This document shows, piece by piece, positions 42,213 to 52,960 of a DNA stretch of 64,000 nt (positions within the stretch are counted from its first letter, which is position 1; each line of letters opens with the position of its first letter). The notes below the pieces were generated by a model. That model searched no databases and was not told the DNA's origin. It saw only the letters and a program-made list of their open reading frames with translations. The position numbers and the translations under genes were made by a program. The stretch is from Actinomyces sp. B33 (lineage in GTDB: Bacteria > Actinomycetota > Actinomycetes > Actinomycetales > Actinomycetaceae), in NCBI RefSeq assembly GCF_028437565.1, contig NZ_JAMRYR010000003.1, positions 186,001-250,000 of the forward strand, read 5' to 3'.

Positions 42213-42223
42213 CATGTCGAGAC
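42213..42223. repeat. Right att-like direct repeat
   Basis: CATGTCGAGAC followed by GATG; host-like GC resumes right after. This is where the original methyltransferase coding sequence continues. Confidence 0.65.
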
Positions 42224-42431
42224 GATGACCCTGCTGACCCGGGCCGGTTCCCGAAGATCCTGCCCGCCGCGGGCCCGTATTTGCCACGCGAGGTGTTGCG
42301 TAAAAAGCGGTGAGATCGGTGCCCCGAGGAGGACGAGGGACGCAGGAATCGTTGGAATCCCGCGCCTTGTCGGGGGAGGGGGTGAGCTGTTGCGGGCCCT
42401 TGGCCGCTTAGATATCTTGATTTCGAGATAA
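42224..42431 (+). pseudogene. Displaced original 3' end of the TRAM methyltransferase gene
   Basis: Read in the frame set by the right repeat, the sequence continues HVETMTLLTRAGSRRS and runs to TAA at 42429-42431. This is the C-terminal end the methyltransferase would have had without the insert, now cut off from its gene. The long tail after TRAGS is not recognised. Confidence 0.5.
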
Positions 42432-42460
42432 ATGTTCCTAGGCCCGCACGGGAGACCACG

Positions 42461-45145
<2,685 letters not shown>

Positions 45146-45169
45146 GAACCCCCGCCGACCGGCGCCCGA

Positions 45170-47011
45170 TCAGCGCGGGCGGTGGCGCTCCTGGAAGCGC
45201 GACCCCCACGACGACTGCCGACGCGCGTCGATGGCGCGGCGCTGGTCCCGGTACATCCGGTCGACGAGGTCGCGTTGACTGACCCATCCGACGACCCGTC
45301 GATCCTCGCCGAGGACCGGCAGGGCCGTCAGCCCCGTTCGCCGGAGGCGCTCGAGGACCGTCGCTGGCCCGTCCGACTCCCGCGCGGCATCCGCCCCCAG
45401 TGGGAGCTCGGCGAGCGGGGAGTTCGCCGAGGCATCCTCGTGGCGCAGCACCGCCGCGTCGAGGGCGCTGATCGTCCCGACGAAGGCACCCGACCCGTCG
45501 ACGACCGGCAGGGAGGGCTCGCGCGTGCGCCGCAGCGCCTCCACCGCCGCCGACAGCGGCAGGGACGAGTCGAGAGCCTCGGGAACGGGCCCCATCCATT
45601 GGGCGACCGGTTTGGCGCCCAGCAGCGTCCCCTCGACCGGGTCGTCGAGGACGTCGCCGCGCCGGCGCAGCTTCTCGGTGTAGATCGTCGAACGCGTGAG
45701 GAAGCGCGACGCCCCCGTCGCCACGACCACCGCGAGCATCATCGGCATGATGAGGGAGAACTGCCCCGTCATCTCGACGATGATGAGCACCGCCGTCATC
45801 GGGGCGCGGGCCGCCCCCGCGAAGGCCGCGCCCATGCCGATGACGCCGAACACGCCGACGTAGGAGTCCGCCACCGGGTCGATGATCCTGCCGTAGGCGG
45901 CTCCCGCCATCGCCCCGATGAACAGCGTCGGAGCGAACACCCCGCCCGATCCGCCGATGCCGATCGTGTACGAGGTGTACAGGGCGCGGCCCGCCATGAG
46001 CAGGAGGAGGAACCCCACCGAGTACTCGCCGGCCAGGGCCGCCTCCTCCAGGGGGTACCCCGACCCGTACATGTGGGGGAACGCGACGAGGCCGGCGCCC
46101 AGGCCGATCCCCAGGACCGCCGGGCGCGACCACTCCGGCAGTCCCGTCCTCGTCCACACGGCGTCGATCCCGTCCTCGACGAGGTAGAGGAGCTTGGAGA
46201 AGCCCAGGCCCGTCAGCCCGGCGACGAGTCCGAGGAGGGCGACCCACCACATGTCCGTCAACGACGAGAACTCCAGCGGTCCGGCGACGGCGATGACGAC
46301 CTCGTCGCCCTGGACCGCCCGGGCGACGACCGACGCGGTCACCGCCGACACGACGACGAAACCGAAGGACTCGGCGGTGAAGCGCGTGAGGATCACCTCG
46401 AGGGCGAACACGGCGCCGGCCAGCGGGGCGTGGAAGGTCGCCGCGATCCCCCCTGCGGCTCCGCACGAGGCGAGCAGGACGATCCGCGAGGTCGGCAGGC
46501 CCAGCCGAGTCGCCAGCGCCGACCCCAGCGACGCGCCGACCTGGACGATCGGCCCCTCGCGCCCCGCGGACCCGCCCGCCCCGATCGTCAACGACGAGGC
46601 GATGAGCTTGACGACCGCGATCCGCCCCGGAATACGGCCCCCCTTGCGCCTGACCGCGAGCATCACCTCGGGGATGCCGTGCCCCCGGGCGCTCGGCGCG
46701 AAGCGCTGAACGAGGGGGCCGTAGACGAGGGCGGCCGCCACCGGCGACAGGAGGAGCACGACCCACGCCGGCCACCCCCACAGGCCATGATCCTGACCGA
46801 TGTGGCGCGTGTACTCCTCGAACCCCGTCGAGGCCCGCGTCCACCCGCGGATCATCGCGTCGAAGAGGACGGCGGCGGCGCCGACGAGGACTCCGACGAC
46901 GGCGGCCGCGACCCCCAGGAGCAGACGATGATCGGCGACGAGGCGCCCCGCTCGGGTGAGGGGACCGCCGAGGGCGCGGCCCTCACCGGGATGCTCGACT
47001 GAACCGCTCAT
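45170..47011 (-). CDS. ClC-family chloride channel/antiporter with CBS domains
   Basis: A 613-residue membrane protein of the ClC family. Selectivity elements are GAGGSAGREGPIVQVGASLGS near residue 142 (contains the gating glutamate in GREGP) and GIGGSGGVFAPTLFIGAM near 355, with GMGAAFAGAARAPMTAVLII near 395. About ten hydrophobic helices precede a C-terminal cytoplasmic pair of CBS motifs (~460-590). The intact gating Glu suggests a Cl-/H+ exchanger. It overlaps the upstream peptidase gene by ATGA, so both form one minus-strand operon. Confidence 0.9.
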   Translation of the reverse strand: MSGSVEHPGEGRALGGPLTRAGRLVADHRLLLGVAAAVVGVLVGAAAVLFDAMIRGWTRASTGFEEYTRHIGQDHGLWGWPAWVVLLLSPVAAALVYGPLVQRFAPSARGHGIPEVMLAVRRKGGRIPGRIAVVKLIASSLTIGAGGSAGREGPIVQVGASLGSALATRLGLPTSRIVLLASCGAAGGIAATFHAPLAGAVFALEVILTRFTAESFGFVVVSAVTASVVARAVQGDEVVIAVAGPLEFSSLTDMWWVALLGLVAGLTGLGFSKLLYLVEDGIDAVWTRTGLPEWSRPAVLGIGLGAGLVAFPHMYGSGYPLEEAALAGEYSVGFLLLLMAGRALYTSYTIGIGGSGGVFAPTLFIGAMAGAAYGRIIDPVADSYVGVFGVIGMGAAFAGAARAPMTAVLIIVEMTGQFSLIMPMMLAVVVATGASRFLTRSTIYTEKLRRRGDVLDDPVEGTLLGAKPVAQWMGPVPEALDSSLPLSAAVEALRRTREPSLPVVDGSGAFVGTISALDAAVLRHEDASANSPLAELPLGADAARESDGPATVLERLRRTGLTALPVLGEDRRVVGWVSQRDLVDRMYRDQRRAIDARRQSSWGSRFQERHRPR

Positions 47012-48999
47012 CGGACGGAGGGCGCCTCCTCATCGCACTGCAACCCCCACACGCGCCGGTAGAACGCCAATTCCGTCTGCCACGCGTCCTTGATGTGCTC
47101 CGCGCTGCGGAAGCCGTGCCCCTCGCCCTCGTAGATCTTGAGCTCCACGTCGGCGCCGCGCGCCGCCATCGCGTCGTGCATCGCCGTCGCCTGGGACGGG
47201 GGAACGACGCGGTCCTCCGAGCCCTGGAGGAGCAGGAGGGGGGCGGTGATCCGGTCGATGTGGGTCAGCGGCGAGCGCTCCTGCCACACCGGGTCGTCCA
47301 AGTCCTCGGTGCCCAGCAGGCGGAACGCGTAATGGGATTCGAACTTGTGGGTCTCGCGCGTCAGCGCCCGCAGGTCGGCGACCCCGTAGAACGAGGTGCC
47401 GGCGGTGAAGACGTCCGTCGTGGCCAGGGCGCCGAGAGTCGTGAACCCGCCTGCCGATCCACCGCGGATCGCGATGCGCCCAGGGTCGACGAGGCCCCGG
47501 TCGACGAGGTACCGGGCCCCGTCCGCGCAGTCCGACACGTCCATGACCCCCCAGTTCCCGTTGAGGCGCTCCCGGTAGGCCCGGCCGAAACCCGTCGACC
47601 CCCGGTAGTTGACGTCGAGGACGGCGAAGCCGCGGCTCGTCCAGTACTGGAAGGGCACCTGGAGCCCGGGCCGAGAGGCGGAAGTCGGGCCCCCGTGGAC
47701 GTGGACGATCAACGGGGGCAGATCGCCCTCGGGGGCCTTGAAATCCGGGTTCGTCGGGGGGTAGTAGAACCCGTGGGCCTTCTCCCCGTCCGCGGTCGGC
47801 CACGAGACGATCTGCGCGGCGGAGATCAGCCCGGCGTCGACCTCGGCCTCCGTCGACGGGCGGATGACGCGTGTCTTCCCGTTCTTCACCTCGACGATCG
47901 CCGGCGAGCTCGTCGCGGAGTCGGCGAGAAAGACGACGCGCCCGTCGCAGGAGGCGACGTTGCCGATCGGCCACCAGCCGGTCGCCCATTCCTCGGCGAG
48001 GCCGTTGTCGATGCGGACCGTCCCGATGTGCCAGGTGAGGTCCTCGGCCCATGAGCACACGAGATGGTCGGCGTCGAAGGTGTCGAAGGAGTGCAGGCCC
48101 AGCTGCCAATGCGGGTGGGAGAAGGCCCGGGCCCCGGGGTGCATCGAGCGGGTCCTCAGACGCCCGGTCCACGCCGACGGATCGTCGTCCTCGGACTGGT
48201 CGAAGCCCTCGGTGCGGAAGAGGTTGGCCCATCCTGTCGAGTCGTCGACGTGGATGAGGTCCCCCGACAGGGTCCATCGCGGCTCGTACACGCACACGTC
48301 GGGCGCGTCGACGATCGTCACCGTGTCGACGAGGAGGCCCTGGATGTCGAGGGAGGCGACGCGCAGGCACGAACGGGTCCACGGCATTTCGGGGTGGTCC
48401 CACGTCAACCACGCGAGCTTCGTGCCGTCGGGCGACAGCGCGGGGGCGGCGACGAAGTCCGTCCCCTCGAAGACGCGGATCACCGCGTCGTCGGTGCGGC
48501 CGGCCGATCCGTCCAGGGGGATCGCGACGAGGCGGTTCTCCGGCTCGCCCTGCCCCGAGTGGTCCTCGGCGACGGCGTAGGCGAGCCCCCGGACCTCGTC
48601 GATCTCGAAATCGCCGTAGCGGGTCTTCGACAGCATCGTCAGGGGGACGATCCCGCGCGAGGGGTCGTTGACGTCGAAGCGGTAGACCCGCGAGTCGAAA
48701 CCGTCGGAGAACACGACGAGGCCGTCCTTGACGGCGTAGGCGCGCCCGCCGTACTCCTGGACCCTCGTGCGCACGTCGGGCAGGCGCACGCCGTCGATCA
48801 TCGGCAGGACCTCGCTCGTCTCGCCCGACGCCAGTTGGCGCAGGAGGGTCCCGCGGCCGTTGTCCCGGGGATGCCCTTCGACCCAATAGGTGTCCGGACC
48901 GTCGACTCGAACCTGGGAGAGGGTGACGGAGCGTGCGGTGAAGGAGTCGCCAGTGATCGGCGACGCCCACTTCCCGTAAGGGGCGACGGTGACGGACAT
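47008..48999 (-). CDS. S9-family prolyl oligopeptidase-like serine peptidase
   Basis: A 663-residue alpha/beta-hydrolase peptidase: an N-terminal beta-propeller (~1-400) and a catalytic domain. The catalytic serine is in IRGGSAGGFTTLGAL near residue 505, the Asp in LQGSEDRVVPP near 590, and the His in GEGHGFRSAEH near 627; HVHGGPTS near 430 is the oxyanion strand. No signal peptide, so it is cytosolic. ATG 48999 is preferred because AGGAGG lies 4 nt upstream. Likely a dipeptidyl-peptidase/acylaminoacyl-peptidase. Confidence 0.88.
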   Translation of the reverse strand: MSVTVAPYGKWASPITGDSFTARSVTLSQVRVDGPDTYWVEGHPRDNGRGTLLRQLASGETSEVLPMIDGVRLPDVRTRVQEYGGRAYAVKDGLVVFSDGFDSRVYRFDVNDPSRGIVPLTMLSKTRYGDFEIDEVRGLAYAVAEDHSGQGEPENRLVAIPLDGSAGRTDDAVIRVFEGTDFVAAPALSPDGTKLAWLTWDHPEMPWTRSCLRVASLDIQGLLVDTVTIVDAPDVCVYEPRWTLSGDLIHVDDSTGWANLFRTEGFDQSEDDDPSAWTGRLRTRSMHPGARAFSHPHWQLGLHSFDTFDADHLVCSWAEDLTWHIGTVRIDNGLAEEWATGWWPIGNVASCDGRVVFLADSATSSPAIVEVKNGKTRVIRPSTEAEVDAGLISAAQIVSWPTADGEKAHGFYYPPTNPDFKAPEGDLPPLIVHVHGGPTSASRPGLQVPFQYWTSRGFAVLDVNYRGSTGFGRAYRERLNGNWGVMDVSDCADGARYLVDRGLVDPGRIAIRGGSAGGFTTLGALATTDVFTAGTSFYGVADLRALTRETHKFESHYAFRLLGTEDLDDPVWQERSPLTHIDRITAPLLLLQGSEDRVVPPSQATAMHDAMAARGADVELKIYEGEGHGFRSAEHIKDAWQTELAFYRRVWGLQCDEEAPSVR

Positions 49000-49105
49000 G
49001 AGGCCTCCTGGATCCATGGACGGCGCGGCTGCGCGCCTGATCAGATCCTAGTCCGATCCTGACGGGGCTTCGCCCCGGCGGTGCCGGTGCCCGAGGCGGA
49101 GACAT

Positions 49106-49111
49106 TAGGAT
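49106..49111 (+). promoter_or_regulatory. dxs: Leaderless -10 box of dxs
   Basis: TAGGAT ends 7 nt before ATG 49119; no ribosome binding site intervenes. Confidence 0.55.
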
Positions 49112-49118
49112 TGGGCTC

Positions 49119-51014
49119 ATGTCGTCGTCCCCCGAGCCCCGGTCCCTCCTCGCGCGCATCCACGAGCCGGCAGACCTCCAGGCCCTGACCCCCTCCGAGC
49201 TCGTCGACCTCGCCGCGCAGATCCGCGAGTTCCTCATCTCCTCGGTGTCTCGCACCGGCGGGCACCTGGGGCCCAACCTCGGCGTCGTCGAGGTGACGAT
49301 CGCCCTGCACCGGGTCCTGGACTCGCCGACCGACACCCTGATCTTCGACACCGGTCACCAGTCCTACGTCCACAAGCTCCTCACCGGGCGGCACGACTTC
49401 TCCCGCCTGCGTTCGGCCGGGGGCCTGTCGGGGTACCCGTCGCGGACCGAATCGGTTCACGACGTCGTCGAGTCCTCCCACGCCTCGTCATCGCTGGCCT
49501 GGGCCGATGGGATCTCCCGGGAGAAGCGCCGGGCGAACGACCCCTCGTGGACGGTCGTCGTCATCGGGGACGGCGCGCTGACCGGCGGTATGGCCTGGGA
49601 GGCCCTCAACACGATCGCCGCCTCGCGCAACCGCCGGGTGATGATCGTCGTCAACGACAACGGGCGCTCCTACGCGCCGACCATCGGCGCGCTGTCGCGC
49701 CACCTCGACGCCCTGCGGACCTCGGAGGGCTACGAGCGGGCGCTCGCCTGGGGCAAGCGGCATCTCCTGTCGATGGGGGAGCCCGGCAAGGCCGCCTACG
49801 ACGCCCTCCACGGGCTCAAATCGGGCCTCAAAGACGTCTTCCTGCCGCAGGCCATGTTCGAGGACCTCGGCCTGAAGTACCTCGGCCCCGTCGACGGTCA
49901 CGACATCGTCGCCCTTGAAACCGCGTTCAGCCGCGCCCTGGGAGTGGATGCCCCGGTCCTCGTCCACGTCATCACCGAGAAGGGGAGGGGGTACACCCCG
50001 GCGGAGGAGGACATCGCCGACCGCTTCCACGCCGTCGGGCCCATCCATCCCGAGACGGGGCTGCCGGTGGCCCCGGCCCGATTCGGCTGGACGAGCGTCT
50101 TCGCCGAGGAGATCGTCGCGATCGCCCGGGAGCGCCCCGATGTCATCGGCATCACCGCTGCGATGATGGAGCCGGTGGGGCTCGCCCCCTTCAAGAGCGC
50201 CTTCCCCGATCGCGTCGTCGATGTCGGGATCGCCGAACAGGAGGCGATCGCCTCGGCCGCCGGCATGGCGTTCATGGGAGCCCACCCCGTCGTCGCCCTC
50301 TACGCGACCTTCCTCAACCGGGCCTTCGACCAGTTGCTCATGGATGCGGCCCTCCACCGCGCGGGGATCACCGTGGTCCTCGACCGGGCGGGGGTCACGG
50401 GGGTCGACGGGGCCTCGCACAACGGCGTGTGGGACATCGCGATGTGCCAGATGATCCCGGGGCTGGCGATGGCCGCCCCCCGGGACGAGGCGACTTTGCG
50501 CGAGGAGCTGCGCGAGGCCGTCGACGTGGCGGACAGGCCGACCGTCGTGCGCTATCGCAAGGGGGCGCTGCCCGAGCCGATGCCGGCCCTGTGCCGAGTC
50601 GGCGGCGTGGACGTCCTCGTCGAGCCGGATGAGGGGGCGCCCGCCCGGGTCCTCCTCGTGGCGACGGGGGCACTGGTGCCCGGGTGCGTGGAGGCCGCCG
50701 GACGCCTGGAGGAGGAGGGCGTCGCCGTGCGGGTCGTCGATCCGCGGTGGCTGCTGCCGGTCCCGGAGGCTCTTGTCGGGTTGGCCCGCGGATGCGATCT
50801 CGTCGTCGCCGTCGAGGACGGGGTCGTCGCCGGAGGCTTCGGCTGGGCCGTGCGGGATCTGCTCGACGGGTCGGGGCCGCGCACCGTGTGCCTGGGGATC
50901 CCCAGGGAGTTCATCGATCATGACGAGCGAGAGGCGATCCTTGCGCGCTGCGGTCTCGATGCCGATGCGATCGCGGAGTCGATCCGGGGGGCTCTGGGCG
51001 ATCGCTGCGCGTGA
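49119..51014 (+). CDS. dxs: 1-deoxy-D-xylulose-5-phosphate synthase
   Basis: A 631-residue thiamine-diphosphate enzyme joining pyruvate and glyceraldehyde 3-phosphate, the first step of the MEP isoprenoid route. It has GGHLGPNLGVVEVT near residue 47, DTGHQSYVHKLLTGR near 76, the ThDP motif GDGALTGGMAWEALN ... VNDN near 150-180, and DVGIAEQEAIASAAGMAF near 368 in the transketolase-like pyrimidine domain. C-terminal domain intact. The leaderless promoter fixes the start. Confidence 0.96.
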   Translation: MSSSPEPRSLLARIHEPADLQALTPSELVDLAAQIREFLISSVSRTGGHLGPNLGVVEVTIALHRVLDSPTDTLIFDTGHQSYVHKLLTGRHDFSRLRSAGGLSGYPSRTESVHDVVESSHASSSLAWADGISREKRRANDPSWTVVVIGDGALTGGMAWEALNTIAASRNRRVMIVVNDNGRSYAPTIGALSRHLDALRTSEGYERALAWGKRHLLSMGEPGKAAYDALHGLKSGLKDVFLPQAMFEDLGLKYLGPVDGHDIVALETAFSRALGVDAPVLVHVITEKGRGYTPAEEDIADRFHAVGPIHPETGLPVAPARFGWTSVFAEEIVAIARERPDVIGITAAMMEPVGLAPFKSAFPDRVVDVGIAEQEAIASAAGMAFMGAHPVVALYATFLNRAFDQLLMDAALHRAGITVVLDRAGVTGVDGASHNGVWDIAMCQMIPGLAMAAPRDEATLREELREAVDVADRPTVVRYRKGALPEPMPALCRVGGVDVLVEPDEGAPARVLLVATGALVPGCVEAAGRLEEEGVAVRVVDPRWLLPVPEALVGLARGCDLVVAVEDGVVAGGFGWAVRDLLDGSGPRTVCLGIPREFIDHDEREAILARCGLDADAIAESIRGALGDRCA

Positions 51015-51522
51015 TCCGGGTCGGCGCGATCCGGACCCTGATCGGGGGCGCGGTGGAAGGGGCTTGGATCGGAGGCCCGATGCGGGGGCGCTGCGCATCG
51101 CTTCGCGTGGTCGCGCTCGTCATCCTGGCCGTCGTCACGGCGGGGCCTGCGGGGCGTCGCCGTCGAGTTCGGTGGGGCGGCGCGGGAAAGGAGCCGGGCA
51201 TATGTGCGCGCCGTCGGATCCGGGGTGAGCGGATCATCCGATTCCGGGTATCCCCCGGGGGATTTTTGGGGGAAAAATCAGGGATTCGCACATCTTGCCG
51301 TATCGCATGACGATCATATGATGATGGCGCTTCAAATCCTGTTTGAGCTGGTCATACCGGTGCTTTGAGCCGGGTCGATCGTGCTGGTGCGCCCTTGGTG
51401 GTGCGCCGTTATTGGCGTTTCGATCGTCGGGTCGTGATCCGGTGGGGATTCGCTCTGCCTCCCAGAGGCCGATTCAGGCGTTCGAATGCTCGTGTCGTTA
51501 ATCGTGTGTGGAAAGGTGTGAC
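51015..51522 (+). other. Long intergenic region upstream of the surface-protein gene
   Basis: No credible gene. It holds a perfect 14-bp palindrome (51250-51263) overlapping a GATTTTT/AAAAATC hairpin with a GGGGG loop (51261-51279), which may terminate dxs. It also holds a promoter candidate (listed separately) and two TGGTGCGCC copies near 51390-51410. GC falls toward the surface-protein gene. Confidence 0.5.
51295..51322 (+). promoter_or_regulatory. Possible promoter of the surface-protein gene
   Basis: TTGCCG (51295-51300), a 16-nt spacer and TATGAT (51317-51322). The predicted leader to GTG 51523 would be about 190 nt, unusually long for this region. Confidence 0.4.
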
Positions 51523-52860
51523 GTGCGTATTTCTTCCGGAGTCCGGGGAACAACGGTCAAACGAAGGATCCTCGGGTCCTGCGCCGCAGTGACCTGCGGC
51601 GGTCTCTTGATGTTCGGCCTGGGCCATGGGGCTTTCGCCGCCGACGGGCCCGTGCCCGCGGCTCCGGCCGAGGCGGGCGAGGAACAGCCCGTTGAGGAGG
51701 AGCAGGAGGGGCTTTTGCTCCTCGATCTCGTCGACGAGAACGGCCGCTCAGAGGGGCCGGATCAAGCCCCCGTCCTCGAGGTCGGCCAGCGCAAGAGGAT
51801 TCAGTTGCTGTTGAAGAATGGGGGAAAGCTTCCCCTCGACAGGGTGAATGTATTCGATATCACCGTCCCGCCGTTCCTCGAGCTCGTTGCGAAGGCGTGC
51901 GACTCGAAGCAGGGGGACCTGTTTTCCCCCGATTCCCAGGTGCGGCTCGATCCCGGTCAGATGATCTCGTGCGACCTCGACGTCGAGGCGAAGTCCGCCG
52001 GGGCAGGCGCGATCGCCCTGGGGGCGCTCGGTGTTGATCCCGGTAAGAACAACACGGGTTCATATCGCAGCTTCTCCATCAAGGTCAAGGACAAGGAGCC
52101 CGAGACCCCGGAAAAGCCCGAGGCTCCTGAGAAGCCGGAGGCTCCGGAAAAGCCTGAGGCCCCCGAAAAGCCTGAGACCCCGGCACCGGGAAAGCCTGAG
52201 GTTCCTGAGAAGCCGGAGGTTCCGGGTAAGCCTGAGGCTCCCGCTCCGGAAAAGCCTGAGACCCCCGAAAAGCCAGAGGTTCCCGCTCCGAACAAGCCCG
52301 AGGCTCCTGAGAAGCCGGAGGTTCCGGCACCGGAAAAGCCTGAAGTTCCTGAGAAGCCGGAGGTTCCGGGTAAGCCTGAGGCTCCCGCTCCGGAAAAGCC
52401 TGAGACCCCCGAAAAGCCAGAGGTTCCCGCTCCGAACAAGCCCGAGGCTCCTGAGAAGCCGGAGGTTCCGGCACCGGAAAAGCCTGAGGTTCCTGAGAAG
52501 CCGGAGGTTCCGGGTAAGCCTGAGGCTCCGGCTCCGGAAAACCCCGAGACCCCGGAAAAGCCCGAGAAGAAGCCGGAGGCTCCGGAAAAGCCCGAGAAGA
52601 AGCCTGAGATCCCGGAAAAGAAGCCGGAGGCTCCGGAAAAGCCCGAGACCCCGGCCCCGAAGAAGCCCGAGGCCGCTCCGGCACCCGAAAAGCCCCGGAC
52701 GGATCAAAAGACCCCGTCGGTCCACTCGGACGCTTCCCCCACGACCTCCCCGAAGACGACGGCCAAGCTCGCGCGAACGGGTTCCGACTCCCTCGCCATC
52801 GCATCCGGCGCCGGACTCATGGCCCTCCTCGGCCTCGCCCTGCGACGCACCATGAAGTGA
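51523..52860 (+). CDS. Sortase-anchored surface protein with Pro-Glu-Lys repeat stalk
   Basis: A 445-residue secreted, wall-anchored protein. An N-terminal signal peptide (VKRRILGSCAAVTCGGLLMF then GAFA-ADG, cleavage near residue 39) is followed by one globular segment (~65-180) that resembles a bacterial Ig-like/DUF11-type stalk domain (VGQRKRIQLLLKNGGKLPLD). A ~190-residue stalk of PEKPE(V/A/T)P units comes next. The sorting signal is LARTG, a hydrophobic helix and RRTMK. GTG 51523 has GGAAAGG 6 nt upstream; the earlier GTG 51508 is less well placed. The stalk would project the small domain off the cell wall; the ligand is unknown. The 144-bp repeats make the stalk length variable. Confidence 0.85.
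   Translation: MRISSGVRGTTVKRRILGSCAAVTCGGLLMFGLGHGAFAADGPVPAAPAEAGEEQPVEEEQEGLLLLDLVDENGRSEGPDQAPVLEVGQRKRIQLLLKNGGKLPLDRVNVFDITVPPFLELVAKACDSKQGDLFSPDSQVRLDPGQMISCDLDVEAKSAGAGAIALGALGVDPGKNNTGSYRSFSIKVKDKEPETPEKPEAPEKPEAPEKPEAPEKPETPAPGKPEVPEKPEVPGKPEAPAPEKPETPEKPEVPAPNKPEAPEKPEVPAPEKPEVPEKPEVPGKPEAPAPEKPETPEKPEVPAPNKPEAPEKPEVPAPEKPEVPEKPEVPGKPEAPAPENPETPEKPEKKPEAPEKPEKKPEIPEKKPEAPEKPETPAPKKPEAAPAPEKPRTDQKTPSVHSDASPTTSPKTTAKLARTGSDSLAIASGAGLMALLGLALRRTMK
52198..52561 (+). repeat. 144-bp in-frame tandem repeat in the surface-protein stalk
   Basis: Copies start at 52198 and 52342 (nearly identical, both complete) and at 52486 (about half a copy). The exact period of 144 bp is 48 codons. It is flanked by shorter degenerate PEKPEAP units. 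Confidence 0.9.
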
Positions 52861-52891
52861 CCCGTACCACCGATCCATGAATGGACACATA

Positions 52892-52930
52892 CGCCGGGGG
52901 GCGCGAGTTCGATGCTCGCGCCCCCCGGCG
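52892..52930. terminator. Bidirectional terminator after the surface-protein gene
   Basis: A perfect 16-bp stem (52892-52907 with 52915-52930) around a 7-nt loop lies between the surface-protein stop and the convergent RNase D-like gene. Confidence 0.9.
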
Positions 52931-52960
52931 CTTCGCCGTCCCCTCCCCGATAGGAGCGGG

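Larger units (their letters stand above)
41217..42223. mobile_element. AT-rich integrated element remnant in the 3' end of the TRAM methyltransferase gene
   Basis: A ~1-kb segment of about 40% GC interrupts DNA of about 70% GC. It is bounded by the direct repeat CATGTCGAGAC (41217-41227 and 42213-42223), which is part of the coding sequence for HVET. The left junction regenerates a short coding end (MVLLQREVL and stop). This is how integrases that target gene 3' ends behave; the equivalent rum/rlmD site hosts ICEs in streptococci. No integrase, relaxase or transposase gene is present, so it is a deletion remnant or a non-autonomous element. Contents: a broken frame, one small gene, a terminator and ~350 nt of unassigned DNA. 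Confidence 0.65.
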
